Shown: piece after piece, positions 28,820 through 40,036 of the stretch
How positions within the stretch are numbered: position 1 is the first letter of the stretch
How the letters are laid out: every line of letters begins with the position of its first letter
Source: a virus
Virus record (IMG/VR): IMGVR_UViG_3300047564_003843
Span: 62,001 to 126,000 of that record
Direction: 5' to 3' (one strand)
Length of the DNA: 64,000 bases
Notes under the pieces: model-generated
Databases searched by the model: none
The model's input: the letters and a program-made list of their open reading frames with translations, nothing else
Told to the model about the DNA's origin: nothing
Made by a program: the position numbers and the translations under genes

Positions 28820-31506
28820 TGCCCGGCTTTTTAGGTGGCGGCTCAAGCTCGAGCAGCGGTACTGGCGGAGAGATTTCTTTCCCTAAAGAATTTATCGACC
28901 CTGTAACTAAGCTCCGTGTCTCTGAACCCCAGAACCTTATCGATACTGACTTTGAGTATGGACTTCAGCCTACCAAGTGGGAAACTGTTGAGCTTATTAA
29001 CAACACTCCTTCATTCTTTTCTAAGTCTGGCGATACCACCATCCCGAACATTGTTGCAATTACAACCAATGATGGAACCCGAGAAATTACCGTATCCACT
29101 GGCCTCCCACACGGGTTAGCGGTCGGTATCCCTATCAACGTAACTGGTACTAAGTCAATTACAGCTGATGGTGCGTACATCATCAACTCAATCCCTAACC
29201 CCAACACTTTTACATACCTATGTCGAGACATTCAGCTTGGTAACAATTCAATCGAGGATTTGTATTCTTCTGTAATTACAGGAGAGTTCTTCCAAGGCTC
29301 TCAGCTTCGACTTTCTGATGCTGCAGGTATTACAACCGACGGTGAAGCAATTTCTACTCTTACTGTTACAACAGGATCCACTCACGGATTTTATGTAGAT
29401 ACACCATTCTACTTCTTGAACCTAAACTCAACTATTTCACAGGAATTTCCTGCAAACAATAATGAAGCAAAATCTTTTGACGCTTCTAACTCAGCAACAG
29501 CTCAGACTTTTGATGGTTCAAATACTCTTTCTCAAATTAACATTGACTGGTCTAACTCTGCAACTGTTGCTGGTGTAACAAGCTCTGTAAATATGAGCGC
29601 AGCTAATCTTGCTAATAACACTATTACTGTTGCTCATGGAACAGAAAATTTTGCAAATATAGTAATTGGAACTCCTCTTTATTATGATGTAGTTTCTGGT
29701 GGAGGCTATTTTGCTGATAATCCTCGTGGAGTTGTTTTCTTAAAAACAAACACCACTCTTGGAACTTCTAGCTCAACATTCCAAGTTTCAACTCTTCCTG
29801 ATGGCGATCCAATTGCAATCCCAACTACAATGACTGGAACATTCCAGCTAGCTAATCAAGCTCGTACTTTTGCTGGAAATAACCAAAATGCTTCAACTGA
29901 AGTAACAGTTGAGATTGTTAAAGATACTCCTAAAGAGTTTGATGGTTCTAATACTTCAATTGAGATTGGTCAAGTTACTTCTTATAGTGGGTCTCTTGTT
30001 AACGTATCTTCTGCTCAAGCTGTACCTCTTAATTGGTACTTCGGAACTATGGTTTTCTATAGTACAACTGGAACAGCAGCTAACGGTCTTACAAACAACA
30101 CTACATATTTTATTGACTCATTCTTTAGCACTGGAACTTTAACCTATGCATTTACATTAAAACCAACTCCAACAGGTACAACAATTACTTCTCTTTCTGG
30201 TGGAACTGGAACACAAACATTTAAGCAAATTGGTATATCCCCAGATAAAAATATTTTCCATCTAAAAGATCATGGATATGCTCGTTTTGACATGGTTCGC
30301 TACGCCCCTCCTTCAGAAGAAGGAAGATTTACTGTAGTAGATGCTGCTCAAGTTAAAAACTTTTACTTCGTGGCGCAAGTTCTAGACACACATAATTTCA
30401 CTCTTAATCAAACAGTAGGAGAGTTAAGCCCTCAGACTATTTCAAGAAGTGGTTTTTCTCGATACGCAATTACACCAACAACTGTAACCCCTATCGGTAT
30501 GACTGCACCAATTACCTACACAGTTACAAGCGGAACTCTTCCATCAGGATTGTCTCTTAATCCTTCAACAGGTGTTGTTTCAGGAACTCCAACAGAAAAT
30601 ATTGCAGTTCCAGGTCGTATAGTTATTATCACTGGAACTGACGTAGATGGTATTTCTGCATTCCAAACTCACACATACCAGTTTGACCAACCACCTGCTT
30701 TGTATTCTTTCTCAAGCGTTACATTTACTCCAGGTGGTGCTGGTGGTTCTGGTGGTCCAAACGTTAGCCAAGCTCGTTCTGGTGCAGGAAACCCTTCATG
30801 GGGTAATACATATATCAACATGCCAGGTAACAATGGAACTATTGTATGGACTGTTCCAGAAGCAGCTACATATCGTGTAGAAGCATATGGTGCTGCAGGT
30901 GGTTGGGCATCTAACTGGGGTAACCGTGGTGGATATGGCGCACGCATGCGTGGAGATTTTGCATGGCAATTAGGCGATGAAATTAAAATTGTTGTTGGCC
31001 AAGCTGGTGGTGGTATGGGTGATAACGGCGGCGGTGGCGGCGGAAGCTACGTTGCTCGTCGTTCTGACAACCTTCCTTATCTTGTTGCTGGTGGTGGCGG
31101 TGGAGCATCTCCAGGTTGGTATGGATATGCAGATGCAACTACTGGTTGGTCTTCTCGCGGTTCCAACAACTGGGGTGGTGCCTCAGGAGGTAACGGCGGT
31201 AACGGTGATTCATTTGGTGGAGGCGGTGGCTTCTACGGTAACGGTGGAGGCTGGGCAGGTCCAGGTACTTCATTCGTAAATGGTGCTTACGGTGGAAACT
31301 ACTCAACTCACGGTGGATTTGGTGGCGGTGGCGCACCTCGCGGTTGGGCTGGAGGCGCTGGCGGTGGTGGTGGCTTCAATGGTGGTCCAGGTGCTTATTG
31401 GTCAGCTAATGGCGCTGGCGCTGGTTCTTACAATGTTGGAACAAATCAAAGCAGCTCAGAAGTTGCCAGCTCTGGTAACGGTCAAGTAAGTATTCAGAAA
31501 CTGTAG
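28819..31506 (+). CDS. structural protein with Ig-like and Gly-rich domains, 895 aa
   Basis: The N-terminus, MPGFLGGGSSSSS then ISFPKEFIDPVTKLRVS and FEYGLQPTKWETVEL, strongly recalls from memory a structural protein of T4-like cyanophages and pelagiphages. A region with HGL repeats follows (LPHGLAVGIPINVTG). Near residues 550-615 is a putative Ig-like domain (TYTVTSGTLPSGLSLNPSTG). The last 250 residues are a Gly-rich domain (GGGGGGSYVARRSDN) that resembles Gly-rich receptor-binding tips of T-even-type phages. It is likely a baseplate-linked fibre or adhesin. The gene starts inside the stop of the mini-frame upstream. Confidence 0.8.
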   Translation: MPGFLGGGSSSSSGTGGEISFPKEFIDPVTKLRVSEPQNLIDTDFEYGLQPTKWETVELINNTPSFFSKSGDTTIPNIVAITTNDGTREITVSTGLPHGLAVGIPINVTGTKSITADGAYIINSIPNPNTFTYLCRDIQLGNNSIEDLYSSVITGEFFQGSQLRLSDAAGITTDGEAISTLTVTTGSTHGFYVDTPFYFLNLNSTISQEFPANNNEAKSFDASNSATAQTFDGSNTLSQINIDWSNSATVAGVTSSVNMSAANLANNTITVAHGTENFANIVIGTPLYYDVVSGGGYFADNPRGVVFLKTNTTLGTSSSTFQVSTLPDGDPIAIPTTMTGTFQLANQARTFAGNNQNASTEVTVEIVKDTPKEFDGSNTSIEIGQVTSYSGSLVNVSSAQAVPLNWYFGTMVFYSTTGTAANGLTNNTTYFIDSFFSTGTLTYAFTLKPTPTGTTITSLSGGTGTQTFKQIGISPDKNIFHLKDHGYARFDMVRYAPPSEEGRFTVVDAAQVKNFYFVAQVLDTHNFTLNQTVGELSPQTISRSGFSRYAITPTTVTPIGMTAPITYTVTSGTLPSGLSLNPSTGVVSGTPTENIAVPGRIVIITGTDVDGISAFQTHTYQFDQPPALYSFSSVTFTPGGAGGSGGPNVSQARSGAGNPSWGNTYINMPGNNGTIVWTVPEAATYRVEAYGAAGGWASNWGNRGGYGARMRGDFAWQLGDEIKIVVGQAGGGMGDNGGGGGGSYVARRSDNLPYLVAGGGGGASPGWYGYADATTGWSSRGSNNWGGASGGNGGNGDSFGGGGGFYGNGGGWAGPGTSFVNGAYGGNYSTHGGFGGGGAPRGWAGGAGGGGGFNGGPGAYWSANGAGAGSYNVGTNQSSSEVASSGNGQVSIQKL

Positions 31507-31519
31507 AAGGAGAGTATAA

Positions 31520-34500
31520 ATGCCTATTGATGTCACAGCTGCAGGTGCGGCAGGTACTCACACCTTTGCAAAAGTAAATGTTAATTTAGATGAAGATTTT
31601 ATTTACTTTAAAAATACAGCCCCTAACGTAATTCCAGCTGCTTTAGCTCCAGGAGTTGCATTTTTATACACCTCTGGTGTTGGTTCTGTAACTGGTTTTA
31701 CCGAAAATGGTCTTGTTTATGTTACTACTGCCGAGCCTAAAAAATTAAAATTTAGTACTACCTCTGGTGGTGCTGCAATTAACTTTACTGACAGTATGGC
31801 TGGTTCTATTAAGTTTAACACTCCAATTGTTTATGCAAATAAATTAAACCTTGATGCTTCTACTCCAACAAATCAAGCTGTTAAATATTTTACAAATGGA
31901 GAACCACTAACTGGTCTCACAAGTGGAGATACATACTTCCTAAAGAACGTATCTATTTCTGAGTTCGCTGGTTCTCAATCTCTTTATCCTTTTTCTTCTC
32001 ATACATTTACTACTTGTGGTTTAACTGGTAGAACAGGCCCTACTCAAACACAGATGCGTACTTCATACAGCACCACTTGGGACGACACTTATATTTCTCA
32101 AGGTGCGTTTGTTGGTTATCAAGACTGGACAGTCCCTGTTTCAGGTATTTATAGATTCAATGTACGCGGTGCTGCTGGTTATGATGGTACTGGTAGTGGA
32201 ACCCCAGGTCGTGGTGCAATAGTTGAAGCAGATATTGCATTGACTAAGGGTGAAGTAATTACAATAATTGTTGGACAACGCGGTGCAGCACCATCTTCAG
32301 GAACCCTATGGGGTGGCGGCGGAGGCGGTACATATGTTGTTCGTAAAACTGGTAACGAACCTTTGTTTGTTGCAGGTGGTGGTTCTGGAGAATCTAACAC
32401 TGGTCCCGGTCGTGACGGTGTTCTTACAAAACTAGGTGGAACTTCTACTAATAATCAACCAGCTGGTGGTACTTCTGGTTTTGGTGGTCGCGCTACAAAT
32501 CCAAATGGTTATTCAGCTGCTGGTGGAGGTTTCTTCTCTCGCGGTCAGAATGGATTTACTTTTGGTGGAGTCCCAGCAGCTCTTGGTGGCGGTTCTTTCC
32601 TAGATGGTTTAACAATGGGAACTAACACACTTGTTGGTGGTTACGGTGGATTTGGTGGTGGAGGTCAAGCTGACGGAAACCGTGTAGGTCAATCTGGTGG
32701 TGGCGGTGGCTACTCTGGTGGTGGCGGTGCTCGTTCTACAACTGCAAACCAATCTGGTGGTGGTGGTGGTTCATTTATTGCAACTACTTCTACAAATGTT
32801 AAAACATCAACAGGATTTTTTGATGGAGCTAACTCATTTAACGGCTCTCTAATTCAAAACTTAGCTTCATACAATACTGCAGAAGGTCAAGTAGCCGTTA
32901 CTTTGATATCTAGCTTTACCACTGGTAACACAATCCATCCTACAGCTCAAGATGCTGAAAATGGAACTAATGCTATTGCAGTAGAGCCAGCTGGTTCTTC
33001 ATATCACTCATTTGTACCAATTAACTTTGACGTTCAAAATGACCAAATTCATAGCGCTGCTCCACACACTCTAACAAATGGTGAAGCAGTACAAGTATCA
33101 TTTAATGCAACTCCACCTACTGGAATTCAAAATAATGGTATTTATTACATTAATACTGTAAACGCTTTTACTTATCGTTTAAGCACAACTCCTTCTCCTT
33201 CATTCACTAACATTAACTTAATTTCACCATCTTCTCGTGAAGTTGCTACAACCGCAAAACTCAGCCGCGTTGTTGTTAATACTGCTACTGATACTTTAAC
33301 TATTAATAACCATGGTTTCTTGGTTGATCAGCCGTTGAGATATCAGGTTGGTGACGGAACAGCAATCGCACCTCTTATTGACCAAGCTACTTACTATGTC
33401 GCTGAGGTTTTAAACGCTAACCAAATTCGTTTAAAGTCTTCTCTGAACTCTCCAACATATATTAACTTTACTTCTGCTGGAACTGGAACTGGTCATAGCT
33501 TTATCTTCTTGACTGTTAACGCTCTTGAAGACACTCTTTATATCCCTAACCATGGCCTTGTGTCTGGTCAAGCAATTCGTTATTCAAAAGGTTTGGTTGG
33601 AAACACAGTTATTCCTGGTTTGACAGATAACTTTACTTATTACATTGTTAAAGTTGACAACAGCATCGTGCGTTTAGCTACAAACAAGGCATTAACTGTT
33701 ATTGCAAACATTACAAACCAAGAACCATGGCCAGCAACTGGTACACACTCCTTGTTTATTACTTCTCTTGACTATGCAACTGAAACTATCACTCTACCAA
33801 GCCACGGGTTCTTGCAAGGCGAGCTTGTCGAGTATGACACTAAAGGTCAAGCAGCTGTTAATGGTTTAACTACTGCTACTCCATATTATGTAATTTTCGT
33901 AGATGGTGACAACATCAAGTTGGCAACTACTCCTGAAAATGCTGATGCAGGTACTGCAGTGAATTTAACTGATACACCTATTGGAGTTGGAAGACATACC
34001 TTACGTTCTCTAAGCAAGACTCCAGATGGAATTTACACGATTACATCTACACCTTCACCTCAAACATTTACTGTTGAGGCAGCTGGTAACGTTCCAATTA
34101 TTACAAAAGTATTTAACCCAAGAGGTGCTGTTGATCTTGAATTAAATACTTTCTTTATCCCATCACACGGATTTACTACTGGAACGGAAGTAACATACGA
34201 GCAAGGTGATGATGCTACTGATATTGGTGGTATAACTAACAATACTCAATATTATGTTGTTGCAATTAACCGAGACTATCTACGTCTCTCAACTTCAAAT
34301 GAAAATGCTGCTGCTGGTATTACTCTTAACATTACCGACTGGGGAACTGGTGTAGGTCACAAGTTAATTACAGACCAGATTAACGGTAACGTAACAGGTT
34401 CTGGAACAGTATCTGTTGTTTCGGGTTCTGTTCTTGTTAACGGTACAGGTACTGCGTTCTCCAAGATTCTAAAGGTGGGAGATCGTTTCCGTCTCTTCCC

Positions 34501-37500
34501 ACCTAACACCACAAAGCAACACGGCACACTTGTGTTTGCAGCAGGTGATGTAAATGCATCTACAAACTTAATTACAAAATCTCACACATTCACTACTGGA
34601 ACTCAAGTTGTGTTCTCAGCTGGTGGAGGTTCTGCTCCAGCACCTCTTGTTGAAGGAGCAACTTATTTTGTTCGCGCTGTGACAGCAGGAGCAACTATTT
34701 CTCTACACCCAACGTCAACAGATGCTACAAACAATACAAATATTGTTGACATAACAACTACAGGAACTGGAAGCAACTTCCAGCTTGCTGCAGTAATTAA
34801 AACTTTTGCTGATGCAGATGTTAATACAACAAACAACCGTATTGTTAAAACTCATAACTTTGCTACTGGCGATGTTGTTAAGTTTGCTACAAATGGTGGA
34901 GTGGCCCCAACTCCTTTGGTTGATGGTTACTACTACTATGTAAGAGCTGTATCAAATACTGAAATCACTCTTCACACTACTTTGAACGATGCTAACAACA
35001 ACCTTCAGGCTATTGACTTCAGCACACAAGGTACTGGAACAGGGTTCACTTTAACAAACACAATCCCTGTTGGACCAATTATTCGTAAGATTACTGCAAT
35101 TGGTTCTGATACACAGATTACTGTGGACCGTCCATATGCAAATGCATATAGCGCTGTTTCTTACTCTTACCCAACCTTCGTATATGTTCGCCCACAAGGT
35201 TACTCACTGCACCGTCCATTCGACGGTGGCGTTGAAATGTCGGTAGGTTCTAAGACATCATTTGGTCAGATTGTTCGTCAGACTCGTAAGTACTTCCGTT
35301 ATCAGTCAGGTAAGGGTATTCAGTCTTCTTGCGGTGTCAACTTCCAGCCTTCAATTGACCTTGAAAGTATGGTTCAATTTAGCTCTCTACAAGTTGAATG
35401 TAAGACTCGACGTCCACACGGACTTGTGTCAGGCTTGTTTATTGCTGTAAACGGTGCTGAAGATTCTTATGGAAACACAAGCACTGTATATAACGGAGAG
35501 TTCCAAGTTACTGTTGTTAACTTAACAACATTTAGATTTACCGCTTCCCAGCCAATTGTAGAAAATAGAGCTTATGGATTCCCTCAGTTCTATGTCCGCG
35601 AGTGGGAAAATGGTGCTGTACGTGAAGGTATGTTTGATTTCCAGAACGGTGCCTTCTTTGAGTTCGATGGAGAAGCAATTTACTGTGTTCGTCGTTCCTC
35701 TACACAACAGCTTGCTGGAACAGCATCTGCTTTGCAAGGTTCAGAGTTAATTTTTGGAAATAATACAGCGTTTCAAGCTCAACTTGCAGTAGGTGATTAC
35801 ATCGTTATGCGTGGTCAAAGCTATCGTATTGCAGAAATTGAGTCAGATACTCGTATGGCTGTTCGTCCAGAGTATAAAGGCTCTTCTGGAACAGAAAAAG
35901 AATTTAACCCACAAACTCAAGTTAATACAACAACTGACATAATTAGCATCATTGGACACGGTTTTTCAAATCGACTTCCAGTTGTATACAACTCAATTGA
36001 CGGTGAGCCAATTGGTGGAATGATTAACGGTCGAACTTACTATATTGACTTAATCAACAACAATACTTTTAAACTACTTGCTGACCCAGATGCAACAGTT
36101 AACGTAGATTTGTCTAGTACTGGAACAACTACAGTTCACTCATTTGTACCTGCTAAGTCAGGTATTGTTATGACTAAGACAGTAGATACAAGAGTTCCTC
36201 AAAGCCAGTGGAATATTGACATCTGCGATGGCTCTGGTCCAACTGGTTATAACCTTGATATCTCTCGTATTCAGATGGCCTACATTGACTACTCTTGGTA
36301 CGGTGCAGGTAAGATTCGTTTTGGATTTAAGACTGTAGACGGTCAGGTTCAATACGTTCACGAGTTTGTCCACAACAACAACTTATTTGAGTCATACTTC
36401 CGTTCTGGTAACTTGCCAGGTCGCTACGAAGTAGTCACCTATGAGAATCCAACTTACATCCCTTACTTGTTCCACTGGGGTACATCGGTCATCATGGATG
36501 GTCGATTTGATGATGACAACGCATACTTGTTCACTGGTTCAAGCCAGACACTAAATGTTCCAGGAACAACAGCAAAATCATTTGCTTCATCTGGTATCAA
36601 CCTAACAACTGACTTGTTTACTGTTCAAAGTCACGGTTTTTCTACTGGTGACACTCTACAGTTCCAGTCAATTGCAACTAATGGTTTCCCAGGCACTAAC
36701 TCTTTGAACCCAGCAACTCAGATTATTGGTTCAAATACTCGTGCAAACCTAACTAATGATTCGTTATATGGAGTTTTGGTTAACTCACCAAACTTTATTC
36801 ACTTGACTCCACCTAACGTAACAATTAGCCGTGGCACTGGATACGCTATTAATCCTCAGACTATTCAGAGCGCTCAGACTGGAACTACTGTAACTATCAC
36901 AACAACACAGCCACACGGTTTAACTACTGGTATGTATGCTGGTATCTACGGTTCTAGTCGTGTACCAAATGGTCCGTTCTATGTAACTAGAACAAGTGAC
37001 ACAGTGTTTACTTACACAGCAACTAACGTTGCTACCCCCGTGACTGCTGCTAATGATCCAAACATCATTATCTCTGAAGTTATTAACTTTACTTCACAAG
37101 GTAACACCCAGTACACCTACTTCTTGTATCCAAACGGCTCATTGAACAATACCTCTGGTCCTAACTACCAGCCATTGCTTTCAATCCGCCTCTCTCCTTC
37201 AGTATCTGAAGGTTTGACAGGTAAGCTTGGTGACCGAGATGTTCTTAACCGAATGCAGCTACGCCTACAAGAAATTGGTGTATCTACAACACAGCTTGTC
37301 GACGTTAAGGTTCTTTTGAATCCACGTTTGAACAACTTGAACTTCGTAGGTGTAGACTCACCTTCCTTGACTCAGATTGTTGAGCACACTGCTCAAGACA
37401 CTGTTTCAGGTGGAGTTCAGGTTTATAACTTCCGTGCCGCTGGTGGTGCTGCTGGTGCAGAAGATACAACCGTGGTAGATGTTTCAACATTGTTCGAGTT

Positions 37501-37633
37501 ATCAAACTCAATCCTTGGCGGAGACTCTATCTTCCCAGATGGTCCAGACATCTTGACAATTGCAGTGTCTAGGTTGACTGGTAGTTCTACACTAACTTCA
37601 GCGAAGATGTCATGGGCAGAAGCTCAGGCGTAG
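31520..37633 (+). CDS. giant structural protein with HGF repeats, 2037 aa
   Basis: The N-terminus is a small beta domain; residues about 155-460 are Gly-rich (GGGGGTYVVRKTGNEPLFVAG), like the C-terminus of the previous protein. From about 500 to 1200 runs a repeat of about 70-90 residues with the pattern NHGF...QPLRYQVGDG...PLIDQATYYV....IRL. The part near 1260-1450 (QSSCGVNFQPSIDLES, then FDFQNGAFFEFDGEAIYCVRRSS) again recalls T4-like cyanophage structural proteins. More HGF units and an Ala/Gly-rich end follow. It probably forms a large baseplate or fibre component. AAGGAGAG precedes the ATG. Confidence 0.8.
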   Translation: MPIDVTAAGAAGTHTFAKVNVNLDEDFIYFKNTAPNVIPAALAPGVAFLYTSGVGSVTGFTENGLVYVTTAEPKKLKFSTTSGGAAINFTDSMAGSIKFNTPIVYANKLNLDASTPTNQAVKYFTNGEPLTGLTSGDTYFLKNVSISEFAGSQSLYPFSSHTFTTCGLTGRTGPTQTQMRTSYSTTWDDTYISQGAFVGYQDWTVPVSGIYRFNVRGAAGYDGTGSGTPGRGAIVEADIALTKGEVITIIVGQRGAAPSSGTLWGGGGGGTYVVRKTGNEPLFVAGGGSGESNTGPGRDGVLTKLGGTSTNNQPAGGTSGFGGRATNPNGYSAAGGGFFSRGQNGFTFGGVPAALGGGSFLDGLTMGTNTLVGGYGGFGGGGQADGNRVGQSGGGGGYSGGGGARSTTANQSGGGGGSFIATTSTNVKTSTGFFDGANSFNGSLIQNLASYNTAEGQVAVTLISSFTTGNTIHPTAQDAENGTNAIAVEPAGSSYHSFVPINFDVQNDQIHSAAPHTLTNGEAVQVSFNATPPTGIQNNGIYYINTVNAFTYRLSTTPSPSFTNINLISPSSREVATTAKLSRVVVNTATDTLTINNHGFLVDQPLRYQVGDGTAIAPLIDQATYYVAEVLNANQIRLKSSLNSPTYINFTSAGTGTGHSFIFLTVNALEDTLYIPNHGLVSGQAIRYSKGLVGNTVIPGLTDNFTYYIVKVDNSIVRLATNKALTVIANITNQEPWPATGTHSLFITSLDYATETITLPSHGFLQGELVEYDTKGQAAVNGLTTATPYYVIFVDGDNIKLATTPENADAGTAVNLTDTPIGVGRHTLRSLSKTPDGIYTITSTPSPQTFTVEAAGNVPIITKVFNPRGAVDLELNTFFIPSHGFTTGTEVTYEQGDDATDIGGITNNTQYYVVAINRDYLRLSTSNENAAAGITLNITDWGTGVGHKLITDQINGNVTGSGTVSVVSGSVLVNGTGTAFSKILKVGDRFRLFPPNTTKQHGTLVFAAGDVNASTNLITKSHTFTTGTQVVFSAGGGSAPAPLVEGATYFVRAVTAGATISLHPTSTDATNNTNIVDITTTGTGSNFQLAAVIKTFADADVNTTNNRIVKTHNFATGDVVKFATNGGVAPTPLVDGYYYYVRAVSNTEITLHTTLNDANNNLQAIDFSTQGTGTGFTLTNTIPVGPIIRKITAIGSDTQITVDRPYANAYSAVSYSYPTFVYVRPQGYSLHRPFDGGVEMSVGSKTSFGQIVRQTRKYFRYQSGKGIQSSCGVNFQPSIDLESMVQFSSLQVECKTRRPHGLVSGLFIAVNGAEDSYGNTSTVYNGEFQVTVVNLTTFRFTASQPIVENRAYGFPQFYVREWENGAVREGMFDFQNGAFFEFDGEAIYCVRRSSTQQLAGTASALQGSELIFGNNTAFQAQLAVGDYIVMRGQSYRIAEIESDTRMAVRPEYKGSSGTEKEFNPQTQVNTTTDIISIIGHGFSNRLPVVYNSIDGEPIGGMINGRTYYIDLINNNTFKLLADPDATVNVDLSSTGTTTVHSFVPAKSGIVMTKTVDTRVPQSQWNIDICDGSGPTGYNLDISRIQMAYIDYSWYGAGKIRFGFKTVDGQVQYVHEFVHNNNLFESYFRSGNLPGRYEVVTYENPTYIPYLFHWGTSVIMDGRFDDDNAYLFTGSSQTLNVPGTTAKSFASSGINLTTDLFTVQSHGFSTGDTLQFQSIATNGFPGTNSLNPATQIIGSNTRANLTNDSLYGVLVNSPNFIHLTPPNVTISRGTGYAINPQTIQSAQTGTTVTITTTQPHGLTTGMYAGIYGSSRVPNGPFYVTRTSDTVFTYTATNVATPVTAANDPNIIISEVINFTSQGNTQYTYFLYPNGSLNNTSGPNYQPLLSIRLSPSVSEGLTGKLGDRDVLNRMQLRLQEIGVSTTQLVDVKVLLNPRLNNLNFVGVDSPSLTQIVEHTAQDTVSGGVQVYNFRAAGGAAGAEDTTVVDVSTLFELSNSILGGDSIFPDGPDILTIAVSRLTGSSTLTSAKMSWAEAQA

Positions 37634-37642
37634 GAGAGACAC

Positions 37643-40024
37643 ATGCCAATTCAGCGACTTGGGATTTCAAACCCTGCGGCTAACACTGACACTGTACTTG
37701 CAACATTTTCTGAGGCACACCTTGTCTCGGTTATTGTTGCTAGCAGAGCAGTTGTAGCTGTACCAGCTTGTAAAGTAAGTATTTGGATTGCTCCAGCTAA
37801 TGCTGTTCAGCAATCAAATTTTGCATACATTGCTTTCAACCTTGATATCCCTGTTGGTTCTTCCTTCGAGACTTTCCGTTTTGCAGTAAATCCAGGAGAT
37901 ACTCTTTGGGTACGTTCAGCTGTACCAACTACTTCCTTTAGTTGCGTAGGTATTGCTCAAGAAGATTCAGCTCTTCCAGAAAACATAACTCAGACATTCA
38001 CAAACAAAGAAATTCGTGGTCTTTACAACACTATTTATGTAGACATTGGAACAACTTCAGAACGTCGTAGTTCTGCTGAAGTTGGTTATGTTCGTTTTAA
38101 TACTGAACTTAATAGTGGAAATGGTGCTTTAGAGCAGAAGACTTCAAACGGCTGGGAAATTGTTGGAACAGGTGTAACATCTGGCCCAACTGGCGCTACT
38201 GGCCCAGTTGGTGCAACAGGAGCAACTGGCCCTTCTGGAGGCCCTACTGGACCTACAGGCTCTACAGGCCCAACTGGTGCTACTGGTCCTGTTGGTTTAG
38301 GTGGTAATGAAGGTCCTTTAGGTCCTACTGGTCCTGCTGGTCCAGCTGGTCCTCAAGCAACATCTGTAAATATTTTAGGCTCCGTAGAAAATGTTGGAGC
38401 ACTACCTCTTACTGCAGCAGAAGTTGCTGATGCGTATGTAGTTTTAAGTACTGGTGATGTTTATGCTTGGACTGGAACAGAGTGGCAGAGTTTAGGACCA
38501 CTTATTGGTCCTACGGGCCCAACAGGTGCAACTGGCGCTGCAAGCACAGTGGCTGGTCCAACTGGACCAACTGGTGCGCAAGGATTAGTTGGGCCTCAAG
38601 GTGCTACAGGTCCTCAAGGTGCTGACTCTGTAGTTCCAGGACCTACGGGCCCAACGGGAGCTACTGGTCCTGTAAGCACAGTGGCTGGTCCAACTGGATC
38701 AACTGGTCCTACTGGACCAATAGGTCTTCAAGGACCAGCTGGTACAAATATAACTGTAAAAGGATCTGTTGCGGATGTTGCATCACTACCTTCTTCTGGA
38801 AACACAACTGGTGATGCATATATAACTCTTGATACTGGAAATACTTATTTCTGGACTGGTTCCGCTTGGGTAAATATTGGATTAATTGCAGGACCAGTGG
38901 GTCCAACAGGTGCAACTGGTGCAGTAGGTGCTACAGGTCCAACAGGATCTACAGGCCCATCAGGTGGACCAACTGGTCCAACAGGCCCAGCGGGACCTAT
39001 AGGACCTGCTGGAACTTCAAACGTGGCTGTAGTGGAAACTACAGATTCAACAACTTTTGTTGGTTTGTATGAAAACATAACTGGTACACAAGGTGGCGTA
39101 ACAAACCAAGGTATTAAATATGATGCTTCAACACAAAAGTTTATTGTCACTCAAATTGAAACATCTCAAATTTTGCCACCTTCTAGTGGCACTGGAACTT
39201 TTACTATAAGTTCTCCAACAACTTTAACTTTGTCTGCACAAAGCGAAGTTATTACAGATGCACCATTCCAGCTTCTCAGTGCAACTCTTACGGAGTTAAC
39301 AACTTTAGTTGCTACGGCTGGTTCAATTATTTATGTAACTGATGCTCCTTTAGGTTCTCAGTTGTACTACTACGATGGACTTCAATGGGTTGAAATTGAA
39401 GGAACTGGTCAAGGACCTACGGGACCTACAGGTGCTACTGGTCCTTCTGGTGGCCCAACTGGTCCAGAAGGACCAACTGGCCCAACAGGTGCCACTGGAC
39501 CATCAGTAACTGGTGCGACTGGAGCACAGGGTATTACTGGTCCAACAGGCTCTACAGGACCAACTGGTCCTACTGGAGCAACTGGTCCTGCTGGAACAAC
39601 TAACTTCAATTCTCTTAATGATATAACTGCAGCTTCAGTAACAATTGATGAAATTGCAGAGTCAGCTATGGCTAAATTAACTGTTGTAAATAATGCAACA
39701 GTAGCTTATAGATTTACAAGTCATTATGGAACCACAAATAATCCAGTTATTTATGTTATCTCTGGAACAACAATTGCATTTAATCTTGCTAATGCTGGAC
39801 ACCCATTTGCTATTCAAACAGCAGACGGTAACAACTACAGTGAAGGTTTAATTCATGTTGATACTAATGGTGTAGTTTCTACTGATTCAAACGCTCAAGG
39901 AAAAACTTCTGGAACTTTGTATTGGAGGGTTCGTCAAGGAATTTCTGGTGGATATAGATATCAATGTCTATCCCACCCAGGAATGGGCGGAACTATTGCT
40001 ATCCGAGAAATCTCTACAATCTAA
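37643..40024 (+). CDS. collagen-like fibre with C-terminal cupredoxin-like domain
   Basis: 793 residues. The N-terminal beta domain (1-110, [14 protein letters not shown] to SCVGIAQ) is a paralogue of the start of 41677-43263. Gly-X-Y tracts and two DAYV/W.G..W modules follow. The last 120 residues look like a cupredoxin: His720 in AGHPFAIQ and Cys775, His778, Met781 in [11 protein letters not shown]. That is the ligand set of a type 1 copper centre, with amicyanin-like C-x2-H-x2-M spacing. Related plastocyanin-like ends occur in some phage structural proteins; copper binding here is inferred. It lies directly before the subtilisin-like protease gene. Confidence 0.85.
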   Translation: MPIQRLGISNPAANTDTVLATFSEAHLVSVIVASRAVVAVPACKVSIWIAPANAVQQSNFAYIAFNLDIPVGSSFETFRFAVNPGDTLWVRSAVPTTSFSCVGIAQEDSALPENITQTFTNKEIRGLYNTIYVDIGTTSERRSSAEVGYVRFNTELNSGNGALEQKTSNGWEIVGTGVTSGPTGATGPVGATGATGPSGGPTGPTGSTGPTGATGPVGLGGNEGPLGPTGPAGPAGPQATSVNILGSVENVGALPLTAAEVADAYVVLSTGDVYAWTGTEWQSLGPLIGPTGPTGATGAASTVAGPTGPTGAQGLVGPQGATGPQGADSVVPGPTGPTGATGPVSTVAGPTGSTGPTGPIGLQGPAGTNITVKGSVADVASLPSSGNTTGDAYITLDTGNTYFWTGSAWVNIGLIAGPVGPTGATGAVGATGPTGSTGPSGGPTGPTGPAGPIGPAGTSNVAVVETTDSTTFVGLYENITGTQGGVTNQGIKYDASTQKFIVTQIETSQILPPSSGTGTFTISSPTTLTLSAQSEVITDAPFQLLSATLTELTTLVATAGSIIYVTDAPLGSQLYYYDGLQWVEIEGTGQGPTGPTGATGPSGGPTGPEGPTGPTGATGPSVTGATGAQGITGPTGSTGPTGPTGATGPAGTTNFNSLNDITAASVTIDEIAESAMAKLTVVNNATVAYRFTSHYGTTNNPVIYVISGTTIAFNLANAGHPFAIQTADGNNYSEGLIHVDTNGVVSTDSNAQGKTSGTLYWRVRQGISGGYRYQCLSHPGMGGTIAIREISTI

Positions 40025-40036
40025 TAGGACTGGTAG

